The position numbers and the translations under genes are program-made. Below the pieces are notes generated by a model. That model did no database searches. It saw nothing but the letters and a program-made list of their open reading frames with translations, and was not told where the DNA came from. Positions 1 to 11,415 of a stretch of DNA of 64,000 bases are shown piece by piece (position 1 is the first letter of the stretch; the number at the start of each line of letters is the position of its first letter). The DNA is taken from positions 42,054,905-42,118,904 of the forward strand of contig CM077010.1 in assembly GCA_039090855.1 (NCBI GenBank), in the 5' to 3' direction. The stretch is from Macrothele yani (Eukaryota > Arthropoda > Arachnida > Araneae > Macrothelidae).

Positions 1-86
1 TTCGGTGTCATCTTTCTTGTTTTCTAATTTTTGTTCAAATTATGAGATGTGAAAGCCATTCTAAGAGCAACAGTGAACTATAAAAC

Positions 87-214
87 GGCGCCCCTATGGC
101 CGAATGCTACGAGGCGCTAGCACATTATTCGTCCGAGATGGGTATGGGTTCGAATCCCGAGTGCTTGTCTTACGGCATTGGAACCTCTCTTCTATGAAAC
201 CAATGGCCCTGAGC
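87..214 (+). mobile_element. SINE-A copy a, 5' half
   Basis: This is the tRNA-derived head of the window's commonest SINE, here called SINE-A. Better copies have an A box like TGGCGCAGTGGTCTAAGC, a B box GGGTTCGAATCC, a body with CCTAAATTAGGGACGGGCGA, and an end like GGTCGTTAAACCTCCAAT followed by poly(A). This copy is diverged but keeps the B box and the segment after it. It breaks off at CCCTGAGC and resumes at 2558, because a hAT element inserted here. The poly(A) tail of the family implies mobilisation by an L1- or jockey-type LINE (inference). Confidence 0.8.
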
Positions 215-2549
215 CAGTGGCGGCTCGTGGTTGGAAAAATAGGTGAAGAGGTACAAGAGCAGTATGAAAATATATCTACTGTCTACAATGAAAATCCCTT
301 AATGAGGACTTACTTATTTTTTTTATATTAAATCAATTTTTCTTCCTTTTAAAGCTGCAGATTTGTCGATTCTGTCGTCATAAGATGGTTAGATGGTTGT
401 TTCTTCGTGAGCATCAATAAAATGTCTTCCTGAATAGAAATATTTGCCAGAGAAGCAAGTCTATCTTGGGAATTAGTGTTTCTTAAGCAAGTTTGCATTC
501 TTTTAAGAAAACTTCTTTTCCACTGGCACACTTGTAGATGTCATTGTTAAACTGAGGAAAACCAATTTATAATCATCTGTAAAAATGTCTTTGTCTCAGT
601 GAAACAGTCGAAGGAGTTCTTGAGTCAATATATTCCTTAATTTTTCATCGGCATATACAAGACTCAGTTCATTTTTAAGACGCTGTGTTTAGTAAATATG
701 TTTCCGTAAAAATATAAATTTTCAAGAGCGCGAGAGGGAAAGCATGCATTAAATTATTCGAATTTGGTTGTGTCAGCAAGTCAGACAAATTGAAGTTTCT
801 TACAGTCTTGAAATCTTATATCCATTTCCATAAGAATGTGGTCCAAAATTTAAAAATACAATTGTTTATAATTTTGAAAAATTGTTTCCTGTGTAAGAGC
901 AGCATATTCCCGTGCTTATTTCTGTGATTTTGCTAGCTTTTCCAAACTGTGCTTCAAATAACTCATCGTTCTTTTTATGGCTCAAAATTTCACGAGTTTT
1001 TTTGTTTTTTTTTAATTTGAGTTACACAGTAGTTTATGTTTAGTTATTTTTTCTTCAAAAGTTCGAATAATAGATCGGTGGAGCCAAAAATGTAAATTCG
1101 AAAGTGTTAATATCATTCAAAAACCCTTTGGCAAGATGAATTGATTTTTTGTCTGATTATTCGCTATTCGTCAGAAATCCAAACACTTCCTTCAATTTAT
1201 CCCAATCTTCAACAACTACACTTACTAATTTCAAAGTGGAGGACCATCGAGTTTCTATTATGGTTGGTCTGCATCTTTCGGTTATTGATATAAGTGTATA
1301 AGACCGCTTCGCAGAATGGTAAACAAACGAAGCAATTCCACTGAGGCTTGCAAAAAGTATTCGACACTTAGAAATTTTAGAAACACTCTGGTGTAATACC
1401 AGATTCAAACGATGAACTAAGCATTGAACAAAAACAGCTTGAGAAGCTTCATCCTTGTTTTTTTTTTCTGTAGCCCATTTAAGTGTCCAGACATTATACT
1501 TGCCCCATCGTAACATTGTCCTGTTTATTTGTGTTGGTAATCAGACTGTTCCAAAATTTTGTCTAGCATTTTGTATAAAACTCCTGACGTTCTATCTTCA
1601 TTCACATCATGGAAACCTAAAAATCGCTCAACCAATACGCCTTCCGAATCAACAATAAAAAATTATTTAATTTTTGACGTGATCGTTTATATATTCAGAA
1701 ATACATTCAATTAATTTATTTTGAATAGTCTTTTTTCCTTTCGTATTGATTTTCAATTTCTGAAGAACTTCTTCATATCAACAATGAAAGTAATTCAATG
1801 AAATTTCCACGATTTATCGATCCCATGCTTTCGTCATGGCCATGGAATGCTAGTTCTTGTTTGCTCAAATACAGTACAGACTAATACTGCACCAATCACT
1901 GTATGCAGGAAAAGTCTATTTAAATGAACGGTATCGTTAAAATGCGTTTTCAAAAGCCTAGCATTTTTCCTCAGGGCATCGGCAATGGTGTTTTAAATTT
2001 TTTCAAAATTCCTTAACATTAATCCGCATTTCAGGTGTTCGCTAGAATCCCGATGTTTATAAAGTGACCGTGTTACGCTTAATAAATCTAAGAATCCGTC
2101 TTTATTCCACGCCGAATGTTTATTACTAAAAAGTAAGCAGGGCCAAAAAAAAAAAAAAAAAAACAATTAACACCCGCTCCACCTGATCTCTCACGACTTG
2201 ACGCTCAAAAACTGAAAGATGCAGAGGTAAGGCGCGTGCAGCTGAAACACTTCACTTGAGCAAGCAGATTGGGGAGAGTGACATCACGGTTACCATGACA
2301 ACTCGGCCGAAAAATGCAGACTTCCAAGCATTCTCATTTCGGCTCTTCACTTGCGCTGTTTTGCGTGTAAGGATTTGTTTTCCGTATTGAGCGTGCCATG
2401 AATTAATATCTATTCAAAATTTTGAGTATTTTGGAACTGAATAAAGGCAAAAAAATATATATATTATAAAAAAATACTGAATAAAACTTTATTTTGAGTA
2501 AAATAGGTGAAGAGGCACTTCACCTACTTCACCTGAGAAGCCGCCACCG
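215..2549 (-). mobile_element. hAT-1 transposon inserted in a SINE
   Basis: The ends are CAGTGGCGGCT on the left and, read inward, CGGTGGCGGCT on the right. The flanks are perfect 8-bp duplications CCCTGAGC at 207-214 and 2550-2557, the hAT signature. Removing the element and one duplication restores a continuous SINE-A. Near both ends the motif AAATAGGTGAAGAGG occurs (about 236 and 2503), and CACTTCACC occurs close to the right end; these may be transposase-binding subterminal repeats (inference). The element is 2335 bp and carries a decayed transposase on the minus strand. Boundaries are firm. Confidence 0.92.
349..1990 (-). pseudogene. hAT transposase relic (DUF4371/ZMYM1-like)
   Basis: Three hAT landmarks appear in order on the minus strand. 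First, near 1857-1783, is HGHDESMGSINRGNF, like the GHDES..NRGNF motif of ZMYM1-like/DUF4371 transposases. Second, near 1515-1380, CYDGASIMSGHL is followed by CLVHRLNLVL; the first holds the RNase-H-like catalytic Asp region and the second is the conserved H-R-L-N-L-V. Third, near 530-400, is a C-terminal dimerisation segment with KRSFLKRMQT, RLASLANISI. An A-run near 1455-1465 shifts the frame inside the second block, and several stops separate the rest. It is therefore a dead copy of a DDE transposase that would act in the nucleus on its own TIRs. The BED-finger N terminus was not found. Confidence 0.82.
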
Positions 2550-2557
2550 CCCTGAGC

Positions 2558-2625
2558 AAGGGACGGGCGACTCTCCTATAGCATGTTGAATTGTTCACGG
2601 TGGTCGTTAAACCCACAGATTAAAG
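2558..2625 (+). mobile_element. SINE-A copy a, 3' half
   Basis: This continues the SINE split by hAT-1, with AGGGACGGGCGACT and TTCACGGTGGTCGTTAAACC. The poly(A) tail is short or eroded (AGATTAAAG). Confidence 0.8.
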
Positions 2626-2629
2626 AAAC

Positions 2630-3632
2630 AAGTTAGTAAAATCATGCAATGCATTGATTATGATACGCTTTCCAACATACCAGAAATCATTACTCAAGTT
2701 ATGAGGATAATGGCTGTGGAATAAATCTTACTCCTGTGCCCTAACCTTTGACCCCATGTCGATGATATTAAACAAAATTGGTTCAGTATACCTCCCGAAA
2801 CAACATTCTAAAGTTTTGTAGCAACAGAAGCATTTTTAGTCAAGTTATGAGGATAATGGCTGTGGAATAAATCTCGTTCTTGTACCCTGACCTTTGACTC
2901 CATTTCGATGATATTAAACAGAATTAGTTCAGTATACCTCCGGAACAAAATAAAGTTTTGTCGCAATCGAAGCTTTTTTACGCTTCCCAACCGTCGGTTG
3001 AAGAAGCGTATATGCTACAGCTTTGTCCGTCTGTCCGCACGATAACTCACGTAAAAATGGTTTGATTTCGACGAAATTTTAGTATACGGTAGGGGACTAC
3101 CTGGGGAGGAACCCTTTTGAAAATGGGTGAAATGGGGTCAAAGGTCACGACATAGGAGCGGGATCCATTCCACCAACCTTATGCGTTATAACTTAGGTAA
3201 AAATGCTTCGATTGAGACATAACTTTATCATGTTGTTCCGGAAGTATATTTTACCGGTTCTGTTGAATATTATCGAGATGGGGTCAAAGGTCAAGTCATA
3301 GGAGCGAGATTTATTTTACAGCCGTTATCCTCATAACTTGAGTAATGATTTCTGGTATGTTGGAAAGCGTATCATAATCACTGCATTGCATGCTTTTACT
3401 AACTTGTTTACGTAAGTTATGATGCATAAAGGTGATGGTGTGGATCCCGCTCCTATGTCCTGATCTTTGACCCCATTTTCAATAGGGTTTGTCCTCAGGT
3501 TGTCCCCTACCATATACTAAAATTTCATCGAAATCGAACCATATTTACGCGAGCTATCGTGCGGACAGATAGACGAACAAAGCTGGAGCATATGCGCTTC
3601 TTTATCCTATGATGGTTGGAAAGCGTAAAAAA
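2630..3632. repeat. ~146-bp tandem-repeat array 1 (mixed orientation)
   Basis: This is the first of five arrays of one dispersed family. The unit is about 146 bp: a CATAACTT(G/A)..GTAAAAATG start, a middle with CGAAATGGGGTCAAAGGTCA, and an end near CCATTATCCT or CCCTTATGCGT. Two unit types exist: A, with CCCTATTGAAAATGGGCG, and B, with TGAACCGGTTCTGTTGAATA. One end of an array is ACGCTTTCCAACCGTAGGTT..., the other GTTGGAAAGCGTATCATAATC..., so the ends share an inverted ACGCTTTCCAAC. In this array the first ~340 bp run in reverse, 2975-3410 forward and 3411-3632 reverse again. No protein is encoded. Confidence 0.85.
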
Positions 3633-4173
3633 CAAACAAAATAAACTAAGACAGCTCCATGTTTTTGCGTTGAGCAAGCAAGTTGACACAACAAATCCTT
3701 CAATGCTTTTTTTAAGGCATCTAACACTGTGCTACCTCAAGGCTGTAGCTCAGTTTGTAAGTCCGACCCTGATTATATGCTTTCCAACTACGACGGCGGA
3801 CTGTTACCTGCAATAGTCTTGTCCTGACCTCAGTACGGCTTAGAGCTGCAAAATGACCTCTCGAATCTGTCATGGGGGTGGAGGTTCAAAACTGTTAAGC
3901 GCACGGGCGGCGGAAAGTAGGAAACATGGGGGTCAGGACCCCGCCTGGAATTTGTTAATCCCCTTACTCGGGGGGGGGTGTCTTCCTATGAAACATCTTA
4001 AAAATTTGTGGTTCACATATGATATAACGTATTTTTTTTTATGAAAATTTCGTGGAGACAATCACCACGTTTCGTAATTTTGTAGAAAGCGCTTCAAGCA
4101 CAATTTTGCACAAATAAGTTGAAAAGTTAACTCACCGCTGTTGTGTTTTTTCACTTTAAAGTGTTTTTGTTAT
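3633..4173. other. no recognisable feature
   Basis: This is unique-looking sequence with short ORFs that match nothing I know. A nine-base G run lies near 3970 and a T run near 4031. Confidence 0.5.
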
Positions 4174-4387
4174 TTAGGTTCAACCACCGCAGTGAGCAAC
4201 TAAATGGGCAATAAGCAGTCGTCCGTCCCTAATTTAGGGCAGCTGGCTCCAGGAAAGAAAGTGAGCCAATGCTGCAAGACAAAAACATCCATGCCTCACC
4301 GCGGGTATTGAACCTGCCTCACCGCGGTAGTGTACATCCATGCCTCACCGCGGTAGTGTACCAGCAATTACAGTACTGCGCCACAGA
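4174..4387 (-). mobile_element. SINE-A copy b
   Basis: A reverse-oriented, diverged SINE-A. It contains an internal tandem duplication around 4290-4360, where ACATCCATGCCTCACCGCG recurs, so the B-box region is repeated and the head is scrambled. Confidence 0.75.
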
Positions 4388-4481
4388 GATCGCTAAAGAA
4401 GTCCGTTAAAGAATCCTCGAATAGCAATGGGTTGGATACATTGCTAGAAAAACTGACTACCGTTAAACAAATGAGATATTA

Positions 4482-4645
4482 TCTTGGGAAACTCAAGAGA
4501 CGCATATAGCGTATTAAATCCGTTTATTTTTGCGGCGTAGTAAGCACAAAGATTCGCCAAGCTTTCACACTCTACTGCGAGGCTTTTCCAAGGCAATGGT
4601 AAGCATAACAATTCAGGAAATTGGAACACATAAAGAACGAAGATG
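4482..4645 (-). repeat. dispersed repeat, inverted relative to 6655-6810
   Basis: The stretch with ACGCATATAGCGT, AAATCCGTTTATTTTTGC and TAGTAAGCACAAAGATTCGCC is the inverted counterpart of sequence at about 6720-6815. The other copy adjoins a Penelope-like endonuclease relic, so this could be Penelope-associated tail or pseudo-LTR sequence (inference). Confidence 0.6.
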
Positions 4646-4650
4646 ATTTT

Positions 4651-5997
4651 GCACGCTTTCCAACCGTAGGTTGGAGAAGCGTACATGCTCCAGCTTTGTC
4701 CGTCTGTCTGTCCGCACAATAACGCGCGTAAAAATGATTCGATTTCGATGAAATTTTAGTACGTGGTAAGGGACCATATGGGGGCGAACCCTATTGAAAA
4801 TGGGTGAAGTGGGATCAAAGGTCAGGACATAGGAGCGGGATGCATTCCATTGCCCTTATGTGTCATAACGTGCGTAAAAATGGTTCGATTTCGATGGAAT
4901 TTTATTATGTGGTAGGGGACGACTGGGGACGAACCCTATTGAAAATGGACGAAATGGGGTCAAAGATCAGGATATAGGATCGGGATCCATTCCATCGCCC
5001 TTATGCCATACTATATTAAAGGAGTAATTCTTGTATGCATATAAATTTGATTTTGGAAATGGCTCTAAAGATTTTGATGAAAGTCGTTATCCTACCGTTT
5101 TCTGGTACTGGAAATCGATTTAGTTTGATCTCGACTTTAGGAAAATTCGTTTAGTGGGTTAAATAACCACCCCGAATTACCATGTTTTTAATGTCATGGA
5201 GTCGTCCCATTAATATTACACATGCTTCGAAATCTTATGACGTCACACCCTCGCAATTGAGATGTTGGAGCGCGGTCACGCCATCTGTCTCATTACGTCA
5301 CGCGTTGCGTGCGTATGTCCGTCCGCACGATAACTCGCGTAAAAATCGTTCGATTTCGATGAAATTTTATGGAATAATGAAATTTTAGTATGTGGTAAGG
5401 GAACACCTGGGAAGAAACCCTATTGAAAATGAACGAAATGGGGTCAAAAGTCAGGACATAGGAGCGGGATACATTCCACTGCTCTTATGCGTCATAACTA
5501 CCGTAAAACAGGTTCGATTTTGATGAAATTTTAGTATGTGGTAGGAGACCATCTGGGGACAAACCCTACTCAAAATGGGCGAAATGGGGTCGAAGGTCAG
5601 GTCATAGGAGCGGAATCACCTCTATCGCCATTATGCGCCATAACTTACGTAAAAATGCTTCGATTTGAATGAAATGTTAGTATGTTGTAGTGGGGACGAA
5701 TTCTATTGAAAATGGGCGAAATGGGGTCACAGGTTAGGACACAGGAGTGGGATCTATTTCATAGCTCTTATGCATCATAACTTACGTAAAAATGCTTCGT
5801 TTGGGACAAAACTTTATCATGTTATTTCGGAGGTATACTGAACCCGTACTGTTGAATATCATCAAAATGGATCAAAGGTCAGGGCACAGCACCGAGATTT
5901 ATTCCATAGCCATTATCCTCATAACTTGAGTAATGATTTCTGGTATGTTCGAAAGCGTATCATAATCAACGCATTGCATGATTTTACTAACTTGTTG
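4651..5997 (+). repeat. ~146-bp tandem-repeat array 2 (longest, forward)
   Basis: The array opens with ACGCTTTCCAACCGTAGGTT, which can fold on AGAAGCGT just downstream. It then runs through about six or seven A-type units and one B-type unit, and ends with GGTATGTTCGAAAGCGTATC and a palindromic AACGCATTGCATG segment. A ~200-bp stretch at 5025-5300 departs from the unit and may be a separate insertion or a decayed unit. At about 1.35 kb it is the longest of the five arrays. Confidence 0.85.
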
Positions 5998-6074
5998 AAA
6001 ATAACGTGGGTGACACCACGAGCATATTACATGAATTTTTGTCACGTAATTATACAGTGCGCAGTTATGTGTTT

Positions 6075-6620
6075 CCATCTTTTAATAACGCATGCCAAAC
6101 AATTGGTAGTTCAGTAGAGACTATATCATTGTATGCCACTTTGCTGGATAGGATTTCCACTGTTTCCCTGATGGCAGTCTCTTTAAAATACGTGTAAGGG
6201 GGCAATTCTTCTAATATTATTATACACAGGAGCGGTCGAGCAATGCATGACGTCTCTGGCGAGGGCTGTGTTCTGCATGTACTGGTTCACACTTCGTACG
6301 TGTTCTTTACATCTAGTGTCCAAGGATCCCTTTGTCATTCGGATGTATATCTTTTCCGTGCTGTCAGGATATACCAACAGTGCAGCGTATTCACCCGCCT
6401 TTTCTTTCTCACACTGTCTTACCTTGCAACTTGCTATTATGTGTGATAACGGGGTCGGAAACTTCATTGCTATCTATATGTTGTACTTACGTAATCAATT
6501 CTTTAACCATTATGCAAAGTCTGGGACACATGTGATGGATCCTGCGTATCTCATCGTCTTACTAGGTGATTTCATTATTGCTGACATTATACAATTTGTT
6601 ACAGTTCTATAAATTCTGTC
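6075..6620 (-). pseudogene. Penelope-like element, GIY-YIG endonuclease relic
   Basis: The minus-strand frame at 6467-6183 reads GEYAALLVYP then KIYIRMTKGSLDTRCKEH. This matches the GIY-YIG layout of Penelope-like elements (G-[IV]-Y..., then YIG-T-..S-L-..R..EH), with GIY changed to GEY and YIG to YIR. A following segment in another frame reads YFKETAIRETVEIL, like the usual region after the nuclease. In intact elements this domain nicks target DNA for target-primed reverse transcription. The catalytic motif changes and the frameshift show a dead copy. Confidence 0.72.
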
Positions 6621-6654
6621 AGTCATCTTTCTTATATCCAGCCTTTAGACTTTT

Positions 6655-6815
6655 GGTATAAATATTATCGATTTCCTTTATTATTTAGGTAGTTATGTTG
6701 ACCGTTGCCTTGAAAAAGCCTCCCAGTGGTGTGCGAAAGTTTGGCGAATCTTTGTGCTTACTACGCAGTAAAAATAAACGGATTTAAAACGCTATATGCG
6801 TCTCTTGAGTGTTCG
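6655..6815 (+). repeat. dispersed repeat next to the Penelope relic
   Basis: This contains GTTGACCGTTGCCTTGAAA, GGCGAATCTTTGTGCTTACT and ACGCTATATGCGTCTC. The last two parts match 4482-4560 in inverted orientation. It may be the terminal repeat of a Penelope-like element (inference). Confidence 0.55.
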
Positions 6816-6867
6816 CAGTGTGGTGCATTTATAATTACGTTAGATATTATCTTGGATTTGACCAAGG

Positions 6868-7005
6868 AGCAGAAGATCTAGAAACATACTACTTGGGTGG
6901 ATGAAATTCGGAAGCATACTGGAGTGACTTGGAAGAGGTATGCTCAAAACAAAAAGTTATGGAAGAGACTTGGAGAGACCTTCATCCAGCAGTGATGATT
7001 TGTAC
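6868..7005 (+). mobile_element. RTE-like LINE, 3' coding fragment
   Basis: The translation W-VDEIRKHTGVTWKR followed by LWKRLGETFIQQ is a diverged version of the C terminus seen at 21464-21812 and 55441-56588. It is a short, decayed fragment. Confidence 0.7.
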
Positions 7006-8480
7006 GGGTATTTGCATATGTATCCTAAGGTTTTTTTTCCCTTTTTTTTTACAGTTTTGACTCTCGAAACTGGTCTCCTCCCCCTCCTGAAATTAGTGCC
7101 GCCCATGGTATAGCGTACTTGATATCATCGTCGTCAAAGTGGCATGTCATTCTTCATAACACGCTTAAGAGGCGTATTTTAAATAATTGCCATTCATTGT
7201 GAAAAAACAGTTTAGAATTTTGACTGCCCCCAGATGAAAAATTATATATACTACAAAACTTCTGCAAAGTGTACTAGGGGCTCATTCAAAACCGCCTGAA
7301 GATTAAGAAAGCTTCCGAACTGGTCTGTGAAGTCAGAGCTAGTGGGACGACCGACTCCAGCCCTCTGCTCGTGAAAACGCCAACGAAGTACCGCGGTGTT
7401 TACGCAGAGAAATAATTTCTCGAATGCGATACTAGACACTTTGCGCACACAGCAATAAATCGACCATGTTTTTTTCTCTGTAATTTTTATCCTTAGATAA
7501 CATCAACATATTACATCTTTTGCTTTCATTTTTTTTTCTCAGTTTACAGCAACGATACGTGTAAATCGAGGAATTCCAAAGTTTTGCTCTTGTGCTGGGA
7601 AATGATTTCATGTACGGGTCTTAAAACTAAATATTTCAGGAAATTTTTCCTTTTGTTTGCAATTTGGCTAAAGGAGCACCGACATAAGTTATTTTCACGC
7701 ATAACGTGAAAAAGACCAGCATTTTACGTTAAGCATTTTTGCAATTACGATTTTTTTAATGGCAAATTGGTAGACTGTATGAACATAATCATTTCACTGA
7801 AACTTTTAGAAATTTCCTTTGCGTTCGATTCACTAAAATGAAAGAAAAAAAAAGATTTTTCCTTAATTACGTAACGAACGCGAAAGCAAAATTTCCGATT
7901 TAGTGAGTATATTTCCTGAAAATACGGTACGATGTGTGCTCAAATCTTACAAATACTTCCAGAAGGTAAACATTTTTCTTTTTTTAAAATTAGAATCATT
8001 TAGAAAAAGTTCTTTGTCAAATGAACATGGAATGTATTAATTTGGATATCTTCGAATTAATGCACATAACGCTACACATTTTATTCTGGAAAATCTGAAT
8101 GTTACATTTTTTTCCACTTTTCAATATCTGTAAAGATATCAATTAACACATTAACAGACTCCCTAAAAAGCGGAAAACACATGCATCAATAAATGTGTTT
8201 CTTCATTAGGCATAAGTACTTTCTTTTTTGCACGATGTGTTTCTTGCAGGGAGAAACGTTTCACTGCCAATATTTCTGAAACTATCCTTATACATATGAC
8301 TATGAATGTAACTAGAAATTAAAGTGCTGCTTTGCAAAAGAGTTCAATGTAGACAATTCAAGTTCATAGTTCTCTAATCCGAGCCTCAATCTCTACCACA
8401 ACGTAATTCCAATTAAATTGTACATTCACTAACTTAAAAAAATTGCAAACCTATGAATATATGTACATACGTATATTTTA
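7006..8480. other. no recognisable feature
   Basis: AT-rich unique-looking sequence with poly(T) runs near 7030 and 7525. No ORF resembles a known family. Confidence 0.5.
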
Positions 8481-8484
8481 ACTT

Positions 8485-8960
8485 ATCAGCCAGTAAACTT
8501 CAGGGATCGTGCTGAAGTTTAACTATATGATATAAGTGAATTATTTCGGACACATTCCAATCTTTCGGCTACATTTGTTGGACATTCCAATAAACGTTTC
8601 TGTGGGATAGCCTTCAGATTATCAGCGCATCAAGTAGTTCTGTACATTTCGTACGAATTCTTGTTTTAATTAGGACACTGATACACAACAATTTTGTGGG
8701 GGAAATGACATTTGTTTTACGGAAATGAAATGTTGATTAATAAATAACGTAATTTTTTTATTGGAAGTTTCTTTGCCAGGTTAACCTTAGTACTTGATGC
8801 GCTGATAATATCTGTACACCTCCTTTGGTTTCTTTTTTTTTACAATTTGAACACTACTCGCTACGAATTTTGTACAGAAAGATAACATTTAGTTTATAGA
8901 AATGAAATGTTGAATGGTCAGTAAGATTATTATTTAAACCACAACAAAGAATGAGCTGAT
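8485..8960. repeat. imperfect direct and inverted repeats
   Basis: TATCAGCGCATCAAGTA (about 8620) recurs inverted as TACTTGATGCGCTGATA (about 8790). A segment ending GGAAATGAAATGTTGA (about 8715) has a diverged direct copy ending AGAAATGAAATGTTGA (about 8900). It may be a small non-autonomous element or a local duplication; no coding capacity was seen. Confidence 0.45.
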
Positions 8961-8989
8961 AATCGGAAGGCTAGCCCTTAAATTTTACT

Positions 8990-10480
8990 CCGTCAATCAA
9001 AATAACGACTAACAATTCACTAAATTACAGCTGTATTTACAACGAAAGCAGAACATGCTATCATGAGAACAGTTAGGCTTAACTAACCTTTGATTAACGG
9101 TGGATTCAAAATTCTTTATTCGCACGGAAGAAATCCATCTTCTTTTAAGGCTTTCACCTTCAGGAAAGCTGAAAACAGTGCCTTTTGGATGTGCTTTGTA
9201 ATTAGATCTACATAAAGGCACTCAATATTTTCCAGGCATGTTGCATAAAAACGCTAACTCACGTGCACGACTACCGAAAGTTCAATACTGACCAATGTCG
9301 CATGAACGCACAGCTAATATCGGCCTTCTCTTACGTTTGTCCTTTGACCTCTCTGGAGAGAGGGATTGCGATCAGGGCTGGATTACGATGGCCCTCTGAT
9401 CGTGACGTCACGCCCCTTCGAAGTTCGCGCGCTGGGGCTTGCTCTCCAAGGGGTTTTGGCTCATTCCACTGATCAACGTATTTCATAAGGGACCACCGGA
9501 TCTGATTTTGTTTGCTTCTCGTATAAAAAGAGAAGTTTTCAAGGATCTTCAATCATGAGCCTATTCTAATGAACTCGGCTTTTTGGAAAAACCTATTCTA
9601 CCTCTAAGGAAAAGCGAATGCATTATGCGTGTTTCTTTCCATCAGTCCACGGGGAAAAAAAATAAAAGCAAAGAAGAGTAGTTTGAAGTAACAAAAATGA
9701 GAATCGCGTTTTACCTTCTAAATCTGTCGAATGAACAAAATTTATATTGGAGCTTCAGTGACAATTATTTGAAACAATAGAACAAAATAATTCCATGCGC
9801 AATCCAAACCACGTGAGTATTCCTAAATATAAAGTTCAAACACCCAAGAATGGAAGATCAAACCAAATTAGTATAAAATTCTGAGCTCATTTTCTGGTAA
9901 ATTGTCTATGGTGTTCTTGTGTCCAAGTCCCAGATAAGGCGTGGGTCGTATTTAGTCTATAGCGTTGGCTCTGTGCCTTTCTCGCAGTAAATAGTCTTAA
10001 ATTTAGGGACAGAGGATTTACATAGCCATAGATTTCCACAGGCGTCGTTAAATGCCGACCGAAAAGGAGGCCATCTTATCTTTTCAGGAAAGATTATTAC
10101 AGCAGGCAAACTCGGCAAATTCTTTTGTTTTTGGAGCAAAAACAAGAAACTACGACCTCAGTCAGCTAAGAGACAATGGAAAATGAAGGATTGAAGAAAA
10201 TGTTGCCCCATAACATGAATTCTACTCAGAGCAACTTACGCTCACGCAAATACACCCACTTGCACTCACTTCGACGGCAGCAAAAACTTCATGAGTCCAT
10301 GTAGCCATCCTATCCAGAGCTTGACATGCAAACATCTACTAGCTGTGACTTTACGGCATTTACTCACCACACCGTGGGTGCGTTCCCTGACACCAATGTA
10401 CCAATATTTGAATGCCTCACGATATCTCAACTTTTTGTTTTTTGTCTCTCTGTACAAGGACTACCACGAGCAAATCTTTA
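8990..10480. other. no recognisable gene; one CRE-like and TATA-like pair
   Basis: No ORF here resembles a known protein. A GTGACGTCACG palindrome (about 9402) in a GC-richer pocket lies about 115 bp before TATAAAAAGAG (about 9521). This could be a promoter, but nothing downstream supports a gene. Confidence 0.3.
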
Positions 10481-10483
10481 TAC

Positions 10484-10652
10484 TATAAGCAGTCACCCGT
10501 TTCAAATTTAGGGCCATAGGCTCCAGAAAAGAGAATGCTAATGTAATCAGACGAGCACAATACTCGTGCCTCACCGGGACTTTGACCCAGGTGCATCTAG
10601 AACGAATGGTTAGAAACCAGCGCCTCAAACCACATGGCTATCGGGCTGGCTT
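10484..10652 (-). mobile_element. SINE-A copy c, truncated
   Basis: A reverse, diverged SINE-A with AGCAGTCACCCGTTTCAAAT through a decayed B box (GGACTTTGACCC) to the head. It lacks the terminal GGTTTAACGACC and tail. Confidence 0.7.
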
Positions 10653-11007
10653 TCGGAACTTCGTTGCCGACAATTTTCATATCTCCACGACAGCAACATA
10701 ATCATCTATGAATGGCTTCTTACTGCTTCTGATACGGAACAATATTCTTCTGTTCTTAACGCAGGCTAATGCTTATGTAAAAGGATCAGACATTTGGAGA
10801 CTACATTCGGTATCGCGATAATGAATTCTTTCTGCAGCGGTCTTCCCATTCACCAGTTCTGAATCCACGCGAACTCGTTATATGGAAAATCCATTCCTAG
10901 AAAAGATACACAACGTAGGAAGACTCCTGGAAGAACTATTCAAAGTTGCAGATAGATACGTGATCAAAGTTCTACGGCAAGCGTTCCGGCACTCGCTTTG
11001 TAACTTT
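10653..11007. other. no recognisable feature
   Basis: Unique-looking sequence, nothing recognised. Confidence 0.5.
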
Positions 11008-11135
11008 TGCATATGGTATGTTGATAATGCATGTGGCAATTCTGAGGGAATATACATATGACATGTTGATAATGTATGGTAATTCTATTGGAATGTACAC
11101 ATGGTATGATGATAATGTATGTGGTACTTTTGTGA
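11008..11135. repeat. short tandem repeat, about 45-bp unit, 3 copies
   Basis: Three imperfect units are each centred on GATAATG(C/T)ATG, followed by GG(C/T)AATTCT or GGTACTTTTG and ACATATG/ACACATGGT. Spacing is about 45-48 bp. Confidence 0.65.
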
Positions 11136-11415
11136 AAATGTGACATTGAAAAGCAAGGAACTATCAGAACTCTAGAGCATTGTGATTGGTGATGTCTATT
11201 AAGAGTGAAAAAATGCCTATACTTGCCAATTTCTGTTCCTTTCGTTGCAGATTTATGCCTGCCACCCTAGCTAAAAAATAAATGTAGGGAATAAAACTAA
11301 TACATGAAATTACTGTATAATTTAAAAAATGAGACCCGCGAAGTCTATTTTTTTTTACACTATTGGTATGTATGAGGATGGGATTTCAGTTGCTACACGA
11401 AGTCGCTTGCTTTTA

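Noticed and set aside
2808..3513. Frames with RRYTELILFNIIEM or similar peptides in several arrays
   Set aside because: They are translations of the ~146-bp repeat units; frames do not persist across units.
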